Shown here: in pieces, positions 28,353 to 37,830 of the stretch | Position numbering within the stretch: the stretch's first letter is position 1 | Layout: each line of letters starts with the position of its first letter | Assembly: GCA_013822765.1 (NCBI GenBank) | Contig: PNKY01000011.1 | Coordinates: forward strand, 1-64,000 | Length of the DNA: 64,000 bases | Direction: 5' to 3' | Origin: Rhodospirillum sp. | GTDB lineage: Bacteria; Pseudomonadota; Alphaproteobacteria; Dongiales; Dongiaceae | Position numbers and translations under genes: made by a program | Notes under the pieces: generated by a model | The model's database searches: none | The model's input: only the letters and a program-made list of their open reading frames with translations | Told to the model about the DNA's origin: nothing

Positions 28353-30347
28353 ATGAGGGCCAACGTGCGGCGTTTGTTCAGTTTTATCGCGGTCGTCTTG
28401 GGCGCGGCCGCGTTCCTGCTTGCGCACCATCCAGCCGGCGCCGATTCGAGCGGGCTCAGCAGCCATGACCTCGCGGTCTACAAGCAGGCCTTCGGCCAGG
28501 TCAAAAAGGACCGCTGGAAGGAGGCGCGCCGCATCGCCGAGACGGGCAAGGACCCGCTGCCGGCCAAAGTCATCCAGTGGCTGGACCTGACCCGGCCGGG
28601 TCCGGGCCGCGATTTCAAGGAAATGAGCGACTTCCTCAAGGCCAATCCGGACTGGCCGTTGCGCTACACGCTGACCCAGCAGGCCGAGCGCGCCATGCCG
28701 GAATACCTGAAGCCGCAGGACATCCTGAAATGGTTCGGCGAGCGCGAGCCATCGACTGTCGACGGCGCCATCAAGCTGGCCGGCGCGCTGATCGGGACGC
28801 ACCAGGAGAAGCGCGCCGAGCAGGTGGTTCACCGCGCCTGGATCAATCTCGATTTCGCCAAGGACGACGAGCAGGTGTTCCTGCAGCGCTTCGGCCATCT
28901 GCTGCATTCGCAGCAGCATTGGGCGCGGCTCGACCGCCTGCTGTGGGACGGCGAACGCGACCAGGCGCTGCGCATGCTGGGCAAGGTCGATGCCGGCCGC
29001 CAAGCGCTGGCGGAGGCGCGCTTGAAGCTGTCACGCGAGGCCAAGGACGCCCAGGCGGCGGTGAACGCCGTCCCGGCCGGACTGCGCAAGGATCCGGGCC
29101 TGATCTTCGAGCGCGCGCGCCTGCTGCGCCGCCAGGACCGGTTCAACGAGGCGGCCGCCCTGCTCGACCCGCCGCCGCAGGGCGTGCTGCGGCCTGATCT
29201 GATGTGGGCGGAGCTCAAGAAGGCAACTCGCGGCACGCTGGACGAGGGCAACGTCTCCGCCGCCTACCGCCTCGCCGCCGCGCATGGCACGAACAACGGC
29301 GAGTCCTTCGCCGAGGGCGAGTTTCTGGCTGGCTGGATCGCGCTGCGCTTCCTCGACGACGCGCCGGCCGCGATGAAGCACTTCACCGCGCTCTATGCCG
29401 GCACCACCTCGGTCATCTCGCAGTCGCGCGGCGCCTATTGGGCCGGACGCGCGGCCGAGCAGATGGGCGACGTGGCCAAGGCGCAGGATTGGTACAAGAC
29501 CGCGGCCAAGGGGCAGACCAGCTTCTACGGCCAGCTTGCCGCCGCGCACCTCAATGACGGCCGGCAGATCCAGCTGTCCGGCACCGCCAAGCCGACCGTC
29601 AAGGAGAAGCAGCTGTTCGACAAGCGCGAGCTGGTGCGGGTGGTCCGCATCCTCAACGCCCTTGGCGAAGACGAGCGCACGCGCCTCTTCCTCACCAAGC
29701 TGATGGAGCTGAGCTCCAAGCCGGCGGACTACCAGCTGATCGCGGCGCTCGCCATGGAGATCAACCGCAAGGACTTTGCCGTCGCGGTCGCCAAGGAAGC
29801 GCGCACGCGCGGCACCGAGATGATCGACTTCCTCTATCCGGTCATCAAGCTGCCCGGCGGCAAGGAGCCGGAGCCGGCGCTGGTGCTCGGCGTCATCCGG
29901 CAGGAGAGCGCGTTCGATGTCGGCGCGGTCTCGAGCGCCGGCGCTCAGGGCCTGATGCAGCTGATGCCCGGCACCGCCAAGGGCGTCGCCAAGCAGGCCG
30001 GCGTCAAGTATGCACAGAAGCGCCTCACCACCGATTCCAGCTACAACATCACCCTCGGCCGGGTGTATCTCGACGAGCTGCTGAGCCGGTTCGGCGGGTC
30101 TTACGTTCTGGCGGCGGCCGCCTATAATGCCGGGCCCAACCGGGTGCGGGACTGGATCTCGGTCTACGGGGATCCGCGCCAGCGCTCAACGGATGTCATC
30201 GACTGGATCGAATCGATTCCGTTCGACGAGACGCGGAACTATGTGATGCGCATTATCGAAAACACCCAGGTCTATCGCGCCCGATTGAACAACGGCGCGG
30301 CGCACTTGAGGATCTCACAGGATCTCGGCATTGCTCAAAAACTCTGA
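28353..30347 (+). CDS. slt: Soluble lytic murein transglycosylase
   Basis: A periplasmic family-1 lytic transglycosylase that cuts peptidoglycan glycan strands. A signal peptide (MRANVRRLFSFIAVVLGAAAFLLAHHPAGA) is followed by a long helical superhelix of TPR-like repeats and the C-terminal catalytic domain. The catalytic Glu is in VIRQESAFDVGAVSSAGAQG at about residue 518, and GLMQLMPGTA and AAYNAGPNRVRDWI are also conserved. I chose the ATG at 28353 over an in-frame TTG six bases earlier. It overlaps the next gene by 17 bp and diverges from dapA. Confidence 0.93.
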   Translation: MRANVRRLFSFIAVVLGAAAFLLAHHPAGADSSGLSSHDLAVYKQAFGQVKKDRWKEARRIAETGKDPLPAKVIQWLDLTRPGPGRDFKEMSDFLKANPDWPLRYTLTQQAERAMPEYLKPQDILKWFGEREPSTVDGAIKLAGALIGTHQEKRAEQVVHRAWINLDFAKDDEQVFLQRFGHLLHSQQHWARLDRLLWDGERDQALRMLGKVDAGRQALAEARLKLSREAKDAQAAVNAVPAGLRKDPGLIFERARLLRRQDRFNEAAALLDPPPQGVLRPDLMWAELKKATRGTLDEGNVSAAYRLAAAHGTNNGESFAEGEFLAGWIALRFLDDAPAAMKHFTALYAGTTSVISQSRGAYWAGRAAEQMGDVAKAQDWYKTAAKGQTSFYGQLAAAHLNDGRQIQLSGTAKPTVKEKQLFDKRELVRVVRILNALGEDERTRLFLTKLMELSSKPADYQLIAALAMEINRKDFAVAVAKEARTRGTEMIDFLYPVIKLPGGKEPEPALVLGVIRQESAFDVGAVSSAGAQGLMQLMPGTAKGVAKQAGVKYAQKRLTTDSSYNITLGRVYLDELLSRFGGSYVLAAAAYNAGPNRVRDWISVYGDPRQRSTDVIDWIESIPFDETRNYVMRIIENTQVYRARLNNGAAHLRISQDLGIAQKL

Positions 30348-31329
30348 CGCCGCTTCAGCGGCTCCCGCGCTGGCCGACGTCGAGGCGGCGGCGAAGCGGA
30401 TCTCCGGACAGGCCCAGCGCACGCCCCTGCTGCACTATCCCGAGCTCGACCAGCGCCTCGGCACCCGCGCTTTTATCAAGCCGGAATGCCTGCAGGTCAC
30501 CGGCTCGTTCAAGTTTCGCGGCGCCTACAACAAGATCAAGTCGGCGCTGGAAGCCGGCAAGGTGCCGGGCGTGGTCGCGTTCTCGTCGGGCAACCACGCC
30601 CAGGGCGTGGCCGCCGCAGCCTCTTTGCTCGGCGTGCCGTCGATCATCGTGATGCCGGAGGATGCGCCGCGCATCAAGATCGCCAACACCAAGGCGCTCG
30701 GCGGCGAGGTGAGGCTCTACGACCGCTACAAGGAAGACCGCGAGGCGATCGCCCGCGCGATCGCGCGCGACAAAGGCTACGTGGTGGTCCCGCCCTATGA
30801 CGACCCCGCCATCATCGCGGGCCAGGGCACCATTGGCCTCGAGATCGCCGAGGATTGCGCGCGGCTGGGCGTCTCGCCCGACGTGGTGCTGGCGCCGTGC
30901 AGCGGCGGCGGCCTCATCTCGGGCATCGCCACCGCCATCAAGGCGCGCCATCCGGACGCGCGCGTCTATGCCTGCGAACCGGCGCGCTTCGACGACACGA
31001 CCCGCTCGCTGGCCGCCGGCAAGCGGCTGGAGAATTCCGGCAGCGAGACATCGATCTGCGATGCCCTGCTCTCCAAGTCGCCGGGCGAGATCACCTTCCC
31101 GATCAACCAGCGCCTGCTGTCGGGCGGCCTCACCGCCACCGACGAGGAAGCGCTGGCGGCAGTCGCCTTCGCCGCCCGCCGCCTAAAGCTGGTGGTGGAG
31201 CCCGGCGGCGCCATCGCGCTCGCCGCCGCCTTGCAGGGCCGCGCCCCCAAGGCCGCCAAGTGCATGGTCATCGTCTGCTCCGGCGGCAACATCGACGACG
31301 AGATGCTGCAAAAGGCGCTGCAGAACTGA
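30331..31329 (+). CDS. PLP-dependent threonine/serine dehydratase (catabolic type)
   Basis: The 332-residue enzyme belongs to the fold-II PLP family, with the PLP lysine in TGSFKFRGAYNKI near residue 55, the substrate loop SSGNHAQGVA, the phosphate-binding SGGGLISGIATAIK, and the C-terminal CSGGNID. It lacks the C-terminal ACT-like regulatory domain of biosynthetic IlvA, so it resembles catabolic TdcB or serine racemase/dehydratase. The likely start is a TTG at 30331 inside the end of slt; no ATG or GTG gives the conserved N-terminus. Specific substrate not fixed. Confidence 0.85.
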   Translation: MLKNSDAASAAPALADVEAAAKRISGQAQRTPLLHYPELDQRLGTRAFIKPECLQVTGSFKFRGAYNKIKSALEAGKVPGVVAFSSGNHAQGVAAAASLLGVPSIIVMPEDAPRIKIANTKALGGEVRLYDRYKEDREAIARAIARDKGYVVVPPYDDPAIIAGQGTIGLEIAEDCARLGVSPDVVLAPCSGGGLISGIATAIKARHPDARVYACEPARFDDTTRSLAAGKRLENSGSETSICDALLSKSPGEITFPINQRLLSGGLTATDEEALAAVAFAARRLKLVVEPGGAIALAAALQGRAPKAAKCMVIVCSGGNIDDEMLQKALQN

Positions 31330-31341
31330 CCTTTTCCGCAC

Positions 31342-31397
31342 CTCGTCCGTCATCACCGGGCCGACACGAATGTCGAGAGCCGGCGATGACGGACGAG
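31342..31397. terminator. Long perfect hairpin between convergent genes
   Basis: CTCGTCCGTCATC (31342-31354) pairs with GATGACGGACGAG (31385-31397) over 13 bp, with a second inner stem CGACA-CGAA-TGTCG. It lies between the stops of the dehydratase gene and the convergent bactofilin gene. There is no T tract on either side, so termination would not be canonical; it could equally be a palindromic repeat or a 3'-end stabiliser. Confidence 0.55.
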
Positions 31398-31428
31398 AGA
31401 GTGTCGGTTCGTATGCGCTGAGCGCGAC

Positions 31429-31911
31429 TTAGCTAATCGCCGCGAGCCGGTCCGCGAGCGGTTTTGTGTCGCCGTTGGCCAGCGGCGCCAACGGGGTGGG
31501 CGCGGGCACTACGACCTGGGCCACCACCGACGCATCGAGGCGCTTGCACATGCCCTCGATCTGGGCGCCCTCTTCGACCGACAGGGTCTTGTGCAGCACG
31601 TCGCCGCTGACCTTCGCGGTCTTTTCCAGGACCACCGAATCCGCCTTGATCGAGCCTTTGACCACGCCGCAGATCCGCACGCTTTCGGCCTGCAGCGCGC
31701 CGTGCACGGTCGCGCCTTCGCCGATCACGATGTTGCGGCTCTGGATGTCACCTTCGACCCAGCCGTCGACCTGCACGTCGCCGCTGCAGATCAGATCGCC
31801 GTTGATCCGGAGATCGGCGCTGATGATGGAAGGAACCGAGGACCTCGGCACGGAACGCGCGCCGTCGCCGTTGCTGTTGGCAGAAGCCTGCTTGCTACCC
31901 TTTGAAAACAT
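31429..31911 (-). CDS. bacA: Bactofilin
   Basis: Bactofilins are cytoskeletal proteins that polymerise through a right-handed beta helix. The 160-residue protein has a short polar N-terminus, a core of six-residue beta-helix turns (DLICSGDVQVDGWVEGDIQ through VSGDVLHKTLSVEEGAQIEG), and a Pro/Ala-rich tail. Its start overlaps the end of the M23 peptidase gene by 17 bp. In Hyphomonas and Helicobacter, bactofilins and adjacent M23 peptidases together set cell shape, so the same pairing is likely here. Confidence 0.93.
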   Translation of the reverse strand: MFSKGSKQASANSNGDGARSVPRSSVPSIISADLRINGDLICSGDVQVDGWVEGDIQSRNIVIGEGATVHGALQAESVRICGVVKGSIKADSVVLEKTAKVSGDVLHKTLSVEEGAQIEGMCKRLDASVVAQVVVPAPTPLAPLANGDTKPLADRLAAIS

Positions 31912-33460
31912 ATCGACCCGCCTTTAAGAATGCCATGGGGTCGAGCGGACGGCCATTGTAACGAACTTCGAAATGGACGTGCGGCCCGGAAGACCGGCCG
32001 GAGCTACCCAGCTTGCCGATCTCCTGTCGATAATCGACGACATCCCCTACCTTGACGTTAATGGCATAAAGGTGGGCGTAGCGGGTGACGATGCCGAGCC
32101 CGTGGTCGATCTCGACCACCCGCCCGTAACCGCCTTTCCAGCCGGCAAACTTCACGGTGCCCGGCGCGGTCGCTAGGACTTCGGACCGCAACTTGCTGAC
32201 CATGTCGATGCCTTCGTGGACCGCGCGCTCCCCGTTGAACGGGTCCATGCGCGCGCCATAGGCGCTGGAAATGTAATAGCTGTCGATCGGCGCGGTCAGC
32301 GGCAGGGAGCGCAGGATGAACTGCAGCTTCTCCCACCGGTCGACCTGGTCGCCGAGGGTAGCGACGCTGGCCAGCAGCTTCTGCTCGCCTTCGTCACCGC
32401 TCGGAGCCGCCGGTGCCGGGATGAAGGGACCGCCCTCGCCCGAGTCTTCCGAAACGGTCTGCAGCAGCTTGTTGACGTCGAGACCGGTCATCGCGACGGT
32501 CTTTTCCATCATGTCGATGTTGCCGCGCGCGCGTTCCGCGAGGTTGGCGACGAAATTGGCTTGGCTCTCCTGCAGCGAGGTCAGCTGCTGGCGCAGGTCA
32601 CCGACCTCGCCGGCCATCTTCGCGCGTTCGTTCTGCAGCCGATTGCGCTGGTCGAGCGCGGCATTCAGCGCCACCGTCAACTGGCGGGCCTGGTCCTCGA
32701 TGTCGGCGGCGTGGTCATTGGTCTCCTGGATCTCGGCTTCCAGGCCTGCGACCTTGCCGGTCAGCGAATTGATGCGGGTCTCGGCGCTGGCGCCACGCGC
32801 GATCACGTCGGTCAGTTGCTTTTGCAGCGCCTCGCCGTGGTCCGTGAGCGAGCGCGACTTGAGCATCTCTTCAGCCAGCAGCGCGGTCTTGGACTGGCGC
32901 GCTTCGACCGCGGTGTCGCGGTCGAACTGCGCCTGCTGCAATTCGCGCTTGAGCTCGGAGAGCTCGCCGACCAGCAGCTTGTTGCGCTCCGAGACAGTGC
33001 GCAAATCGGATTCGAACAGGGTCAGGCGGTCGCGCAGCGCCGACTTCAGCGCGTCATCGCCGCGGCCCGAGAGATTCGCCAGCACATCGCCGGATTGGGT
33101 CGGCTGCGGCAGCGCCGGATTGCTGCGCGCGGCCAGGGCCGCGACCTCGGCATCGGCGGCGGCGATGCTGTCGCCGGCCCGCTCGACATAGTCGCCGAAC
33201 GCGGTCAGAAGCTCGTTATAGGCCGATTCCGCCTGACGAACTGCGATGTCGCGGGAATACTGGTGCAGCTGCTCGATCGCCAGATTGATCGAGGCGCCGA
33301 GCGCACCCAGGACCACGCCGCCGAGCACAGTGCTCGCGATCAATTGCGCGCGGGTCGACAGGCATATGAATTGGATCCGGCCACTGGTACGGATGATGAT
33401 TTCGCGCGGAGCGAACCACCGGCGAATTCCCTCGCCGAGCCGGGCCTTCATATCTTTCAT
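31895..33460 (-). CDS. M23 family (LytM-type) peptidoglycan endopeptidase, LmdC-like
   Basis: A membrane-anchored cell-wall endopeptidase of 521 residues. An N-terminal transmembrane helix (IASTVLGGVVLGALGASINLA) is followed by a long periplasmic coiled coil (about residues 130-320) and a C-terminal M23 domain. Zn ligands are complete: HEGIDM (first His and Asp) and HVHFEV (HxH). It therefore looks active rather than a degenerate activator. The ATG at 33460 has a purine run upstream. It is translationally coupled to the bactofilin gene. Confidence 0.9.
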   Translation of the reverse strand: MKDMKARLGEGIRRWFAPREIIIRTSGRIQFICLSTRAQLIASTVLGGVVLGALGASINLAIEQLHQYSRDIAVRQAESAYNELLTAFGDYVERAGDSIAAADAEVAALAARSNPALPQPTQSGDVLANLSGRGDDALKSALRDRLTLFESDLRTVSERNKLLVGELSELKRELQQAQFDRDTAVEARQSKTALLAEEMLKSRSLTDHGEALQKQLTDVIARGASAETRINSLTGKVAGLEAEIQETNDHAADIEDQARQLTVALNAALDQRNRLQNERAKMAGEVGDLRQQLTSLQESQANFVANLAERARGNIDMMEKTVAMTGLDVNKLLQTVSEDSGEGGPFIPAPAAPSGDEGEQKLLASVATLGDQVDRWEKLQFILRSLPLTAPIDSYYISSAYGARMDPFNGERAVHEGIDMVSKLRSEVLATAPGTVKFAGWKGGYGRVVEIDHGLGIVTRYAHLYAINVKVGDVVDYRQEIGKLGSSGRSSGPHVHFEVRYNGRPLDPMAFLKAGRYVFKG

Positions 33461-33745
33461 CTCTGCTATACCCCCCAACAGGATGAACCGTTGGAACAAA
33501 TGGAAACGGGGCTCCTCGGGGTCCACCCACCCAAGGGAGCATCAAGCACGCACTCACAAACTAAACTCCAGCCCACCCGTCACGGCCGCGGCGTTGCGGT
33601 TGAATTAACCATCCCGCGATCTCGTCAATTGTTGGGCACCTTATGCACCGAATTTCGACGGCGCAAGCTTAAAACGCCACCACAATATTGTGTGATTTTG
33701 CAGCATCTTGAGTCACTTAACGGGCACAGTGCGGATTCGCGCTAT

Positions 33746-35608
33746 TTACGCGGTTTTTCGGAAGTTTCGATCCACGTGATCGAGCACCGCAGCCACACTT
33801 TCCTCGATGGCGAGACGGTCTGTATCGATCGTGAGCTCAGGTGACTCAGGCGTTTCGTAGGGTGCGGTGATGCCGGTGAAATCCGCGATCTCGCCGCGGC
33901 GCGCCTTCTGATAGAGGCCCTTGGGATCGCGCTTCTCGCAGGTCTCGAGGCTCGCCTTGATGTAGATCTCGTGGAAGCCGTCGCCCGCGGCCGTGCGGGC
34001 CCGGTTCCGGTCGGCGCGGTACGGCGAAATGAAAGCGGTCACCACGATCAGCCCCGAATCGGCGAACAGGGCGGCAACCTCGCCGACGCGCCGGATGTTC
34101 TCCGCGCGATCCGCCGGCGAGAAATCGAGATTGGAGTTGAGGCCGCGGCGCACATTGTCGCCGTCCAGCACGTAGGTCTGGTAGCCGCGCCGGAACAGCT
34201 CCTGCTCCACCGCCATCGCGATGGTCGATTTGCCGGCCCCGGACAGGCCGGTAAACCACAGCACGCCGCCTTTGTGGCCGTTGCGCGCGATTCGCTGCGG
34301 ATTGCTGACGCGGTGCGCGACCGCGGTGATGTTGGTCGACTTTGCCGTGACCGGCTTCCGCTGGTCGGCATAGCCGCGCATGCTGATGGTGCCGCCGGCG
34401 ACGATGTTGGCGCCGTCGCCCAGAACGAAGCGCCCGGTGCGCGGATTCTGGTCCGCCTCGTCGAGCGCAAGCATGGCGTAGGAGCGCAGGACCACGTCGG
34501 CGATCTCGTTGCGCTCGACCTTATCGGCCGGGTGCTGGGCCAGCGCGTCGGGATCGTAGATCGCCTCGATCGCTTCGACGATCACCGGCACGTCGCGCGT
34601 CTGCATCCGCAGCCGATACGAATCGCCCCGCGTCAGCGGCTTCCTGCCCAGCCAGAACAGACGACCGCGAAACACGTTGGTCTCGATCGGCGCATGGGTC
34701 TCATGGCTCGCGAGCTCGCCGCGCTCCACGAAGATCTGCTCGTCGGTCGTGATGCCGATCGACTGGGCCGGCCCCGCCTCGTCGGGCTCCGCGGCATGCC
34801 ACGCCTCGATGCTCTTGACGCGCGCCACCTTGTTGGAGGGCGAGAACAGCAGCCGGTCGCCGACCTTGAGGCACCCGCTCGCGATCCGTCCGGCGAGGAT
34901 ACGCCGGTCGTCGAACTTGTAGACGTCCTGGATCGGCAGGCGCAGCGCCAGCCCTGCCAGATCGCTCTGGCTCCGGAATGAATCGAGCGCGGCGATCAGC
35001 GTCGCATCGTTGTACCAGCCCATGCGCTCCGAGCGACGGACCAGGTTGTCGCCGTCGCGCGCGATCGCCGGGATGACGAAGTTCGGCGCGATGCCGATCT
35101 CTTCCAGGTAGCGCACATACTCCGCCTTGATCGCCTGGAAGGTCTTCTCGTCGCCGCCCACAAGATCCATCTTGTTGACCACCACGACGATCTGCCGGAT
35201 GCCGAGCAGGTTCAGCAGGAAGGCGTGAGTGCGCGATTGCTGCCGAATGCCTTCGCTCGCGTCGATCAGCATGATCGCAGCCTCGGCGCTGGCAGCGCCG
35301 GTGATCATGTTCTTGATGAACTCGCGATGGCCCGGCGCGTCGATGATGGTGTAGTCGCGCTTCGGCGTCTTGAACCAGATCTGCGAGGTGTCGATGGTGA
35401 TGCCCTGGTCGCGCTCCGACTGGAAGGAATCCATCAGGAACGCCCATTCGAACGGCATGCCGCGCCGCTCGCACATCGCCTTGATCTGCTCTAGCTTGCC
35501 GTCAGGCAGCGAGCCGGTGTCGTGGAACAACCGCCCAACAAGCGTCGACTTGCCATGATCGACATGGCCGACGATCACGATACGCATCAGGTCGCGTTCG
35601 GTGCTCAT
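33746..35608 (-). CDS. cysNC: Bifunctional sulfate adenylyltransferase large subunit / adenylylsulfate kinase
   Basis: A fusion of CysN and CysC in 620 residues. The N-terminal EF-Tu-like GTPase ([14 protein letters not shown] near residue 14, [12 protein letters not shown]) drives APS synthesis with CysD. The C-terminal kinase ([16 protein letters not shown] near residue 455, then [13 protein letters not shown]) phosphorylates APS to PAPS. The domain order is N-GTPase, beta barrels, kinase. The start [19 protein letters not shown] at 35608 is 7 bp after the cysD stop. It supplies activated sulfate for cysteine synthesis or sulfation; cysH is not in the window. Confidence 0.95.
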   Translation of the reverse strand: MSTERDLMRIVIVGHVDHGKSTLVGRLFHDTGSLPDGKLEQIKAMCERRGMPFEWAFLMDSFQSERDQGITIDTSQIWFKTPKRDYTIIDAPGHREFIKNMITGAASAEAAIMLIDASEGIRQQSRTHAFLLNLLGIRQIVVVVNKMDLVGGDEKTFQAIKAEYVRYLEEIGIAPNFVIPAIARDGDNLVRRSERMGWYNDATLIAALDSFRSQSDLAGLALRLPIQDVYKFDDRRILAGRIASGCLKVGDRLLFSPSNKVARVKSIEAWHAAEPDEAGPAQSIGITTDEQIFVERGELASHETHAPIETNVFRGRLFWLGRKPLTRGDSYRLRMQTRDVPVIVEAIEAIYDPDALAQHPADKVERNEIADVVLRSYAMLALDEADQNPRTGRFVLGDGANIVAGGTISMRGYADQRKPVTAKSTNITAVAHRVSNPQRIARNGHKGGVLWFTGLSGAGKSTIAMAVEQELFRRGYQTYVLDGDNVRRGLNSNLDFSPADRAENIRRVGEVAALFADSGLIVVTAFISPYRADRNRARTAAGDGFHEIYIKASLETCEKRDPKGLYQKARRGEIADFTGITAPYETPESPELTIDTDRLAIEESVAAVLDHVDRNFRKTA

Positions 35609-35615
35609 CGCGGCC

Positions 35616-36410
35616 TCACATATAGCCGGCGGCGCGCAGCCGCTCGAACGCGTCTTCGGTCTCGCGGTCCATGGCGCGGCCCGCGCGCTCCGGCGCGCGA
35701 GTCTTCTCCAGCTCGGCAATGATCTCGTCGACCGTGCCGGCGGTGCTATCGATCGGGAAGGTGATGTCCTGGTCGCCGAGCGAGCGGTAGCGCTTGCCGT
35801 TCTTGGCGAAATACAGCTCGACCATCGGGATCTGCTCGCGCGCGATGTAGCGCCAGATGTCCATCTCGGTCCAATGCAGCAGCGGATGCACGCGCAGGTG
35901 CGTGCCGGGCGGCAGGTCGGTGTTGAAATAGTCCCAGAATTCCGGCGGCTGGTCGCGGAAGTCCCACTGGCCGCTTTCGCCGCGCGGGCTGAACACCCGC
36001 TCCTTGGCGCGCACCGCCTCCTCGTCGCGCCGGATGCCGGCGATGATGCCGTTGAAGCCGTAGCGCTCGATCGCATTCCTGAGGCCGACGGTCTTGCGCG
36101 CCGCCGAGCGGGCGGCCGGCGGCAGGGTCGGATCCATCTCCTCCACCGGCGGGCACTTGTCGGCGATCAGGTTCAGTTTCCATTCCGTCGCGTAGCGGTC
36201 ACGGAAGGCGTACATCTCGGGAAACTTCTTCTCGGTGTCGATGTGCATGACCGGGAACGGCACATGCCCGAAGAACGCTTTTTTGGCGAGCCACACCATG
36301 ACGTTCGAGTCCTTGCCGAGCGACCACAGCATCGCCAGCTTGTCGATGCGGTTGAAGGCTTCGCGCAGGATGTAGACACTCTGCGCTTCCAGGCGGTCGA
36401 GATGATCCAT
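35616..36410 (-). CDS. cysD: Sulfate adenylyltransferase small subunit
   Basis: CysD is the ATP sulfurylase subunit that makes APS from sulfate and ATP. The 264 residues start [19 protein letters not shown], with the PP-loop-type motif [21 protein letters not shown] and [17 protein letters not shown], ending in [22 protein letters not shown] chose the ATG at 36410 because GGAG lies five bases upstream and the family begins there. It forms an operon with cysNC and diverges from the bufferin locus. Confidence 0.95.
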   Translation of the reverse strand: MDHLDRLEAQSVYILREAFNRIDKLAMLWSLGKDSNVMVWLAKKAFFGHVPFPVMHIDTEKKFPEMYAFRDRYATEWKLNLIADKCPPVEEMDPTLPPAARSAARKTVGLRNAIERYGFNGIIAGIRRDEEAVRAKERVFSPRGESGQWDFRDQPPEFWDYFNTDLPPGTHLRVHPLLHWTEMDIWRYIAREQIPMVELYFAKNGKRYRSLGDQDITFPIDSTAGTVDEIIAELEKTRAPERAGRAMDRETEDAFERLRAAGYM

Positions 36411-36568
36411 AGCGCTCCGCAGTTCCGGGGCCGTCAAAGCAGCCCGTAAAGGGAAATATCCTATCCTGATCGGGAGTTGCCTGTACATATATCCCGCTCT
36501 TCGCGGGTGCAACCGTCGACCTGTTAACTTTTTCACACAAAGGTGATTTAGTCCCACGGGCGGGAAAC

Positions 36569-36586
36569 GCTACCGTCGCCGGTAGC
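36569..36586. promoter_or_regulatory. Inverted repeat upstream of bufA
   Basis: GCTACCG-TCGC-CGGTAGC is a perfect 7-bp inverted repeat ending 36 bp before the bufA start. It may be an operator or a leader hairpin in the bufA mRNA. I see no match to the Caulobacter SigF-type promoter reported for bufferin genes. Confidence 0.4.
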
Positions 36587-36622
36587 TGCGAGAGACCAAA
36601 CCTGAGTTCAGGAGGAAGTTCC

Positions 36623-36889
36623 ATGACGTCGATTCGGAAAATCACGGGCGCCACGCTCGCCGCCGCCGCCGCAGCCATGTTGATGGGTGGCACCGTTGCT
36701 CTGACCAGCGCGCCAGCCAGCGCCGACAGCGTGAAGTGCCAGGGCATTAACGCCTGCAAGGGCCAGAGCGCCTGCAAGACCGCGAGCAACGCCTGCAAGG
36801 GCCAGAACGCCTGCAAGGGCCAGGGCTTCGTCGAGCAGTCCAGCGCGGAGGCCTGCACGGCCGCCGGCGGTACCGTGATCAACGGCTAA
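36623..36889 (+). CDS. bufA: Bufferin-type precursor peptide, BufA2-like
   Basis: This is the substrate of the locus, a small secreted Cys-rich peptide of the bufferin class; bufferins are RiPP metallophores whose cysteines are modified and which buffer copper in the periplasm. The 88 residues have a Sec signal peptide to about residue 34 (TSAPASA-DS) and a mature part with six cysteines at 39, 45, 51, 58, 64 and 78. Five of them lie in near-repeats of the form xACKGQ. The gene has a good Shine-Dalgarno (AGGAGG), is followed by a terminator and then the maturase genes, and diverges from cysD. Confidence 0.85.
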   Translation: MTSIRKITGATLAAAAAAMLMGGTVALTSAPASADSVKCQGINACKGQSACKTASNACKGQNACKGQGFVEQSSAEACTAAGGTVING

Positions 36890-36909
36890 CCGACTTCTGC
36901 TAGGATCGA

Positions 36910-36946
36910 CGGGCGCCGGTCGGAGACGGCCGGCGCCCGTTTCTTT
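36910..36946 (+). terminator. Terminator or attenuator between bufA and bufB
   Basis: CGGGCGCCGG (36910-36919) and CCGGCGCCCG (36930-36939) form a 10-bp GC stem followed by TTTCTTT. It sits in the 92-bp gap between the precursor and the first maturase. Such a site would give far more precursor mRNA than maturase mRNA, as seen for many RiPP operons. Confidence 0.8.
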
Positions 36947-36981
36947 CTCCAGGTTTCTCTGTCCTCAGGCGTCGCAGCAGC

Positions 36982-37830
36982 ATGACAGAGCACGCGGTTC
37001 GGTCACTCGGATTCGGCCTCGGCCTCCGGCCCCAGCATTATCCGGCGATCCTCGACGGAACGCCGGATGTGGACTGGTTCGAAATCCTGTCCGAGAACTA
37101 CATGGCGGAGGGCGGCCGGCCGCTCGCCAAGCTGATGGCGATTCGCGCGCGCTATCCGATGGTGATGCACGGCGTTTCGCTTTCGATCGGCTCGACCGAT
37201 CCCATCGACATGGACTATCTCGCGCGCCTGAAGGCGCTGGCCGCGCGGGTCGAGCCGGCGATCATCTCCGATCATCTGTGCTGGACCGGCGTTGCCGGCC
37301 TCAACATGCACGATCTGCTGCCCCTGCCCCTGACCGAGGAGGCGCTGGCGCATGTCTGCGCGCGGGTCGAACAGGTGCAGTCGGTCCTCGGCCGCGAGAT
37401 CGCGCTGGAGAATGCCTCGACCTACGTGACGTTCGCAAACGACGCGATCCCGGAATGGGAGTTCCTGGCGGCGATCGCGCGCCGCACCGGCTGCCGGCTG
37501 CTGCTCGACGTCAACAACGTCTATGTCAGCGCCTTTAATCACGATTTCCGCGCCGCCGATTACATCGACGCGATCCCGCGCGACGCGGTCGCCTACATCC
37601 ACCTTGCCGGGCACGAACACAACCAGACCTACATCATCGACACCCACGACCACCCGGTGGTCGACGGCGTGTGGCAGCTCTATGCCCATGCCGTCCGTCG
37701 GTTCGGCGCGGTCGCGACCATGATCGAGCGCGACGACAAGATCCCGCCGCTCGAGGAGCTGACCGCCGAGCTCGCGCAGGCGCGCAAGGTCGCAGCCGCC
37801 GCGTTCAAGCAGCCGGCGCAGGTGGCGTGA
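36982..37830 (+). CDS. bufB: DUF692 multinuclear iron oxidase (MNIO), bufferin maturase
   Basis: MNIO enzymes of the MbnB/BufB family use two or three irons in a TIM barrel to convert Cys side chains of a partner peptide into heterocycles such as oxazolone/thioamide or thiooxazole. The 282-residue protein has the metal-ligand motifs EILSENYM, MHGVSLSIG, ISDHLCW, LENAST, LLDVNNVYVS, HLAGHEH, DTHDHPV and MIERDD. It follows bufA after a terminator, and its TGA overlaps the ATG of the next gene by one base. The chemistry on this BufA is inferred. Confidence 0.9.
   Translation: MTEHAVRSLGFGLGLRPQHYPAILDGTPDVDWFEILSENYMAEGGRPLAKLMAIRARYPMVMHGVSLSIGSTDPIDMDYLARLKALAARVEPAIISDHLCWTGVAGLNMHDLLPLPLTEEALAHVCARVEQVQSVLGREIALENASTYVTFANDAIPEWEFLAAIARRTGCRLLLDVNNVYVSAFNHDFRAADYIDAIPRDAVAYIHLAGHEHNQTYIIDTHDHPVVDGVWQLYAHAVRRFGAVATMIERDDKIPPLEELTAELAQARKVAAAAFKQPAQVA

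Noticed and set aside
32216-33844. A 542-codon plus-strand frame opposite the M23 peptidase gene
   Set aside because: Antisense shadow of the coiled-coil region; the minus-strand gene has complete catalytic motifs.
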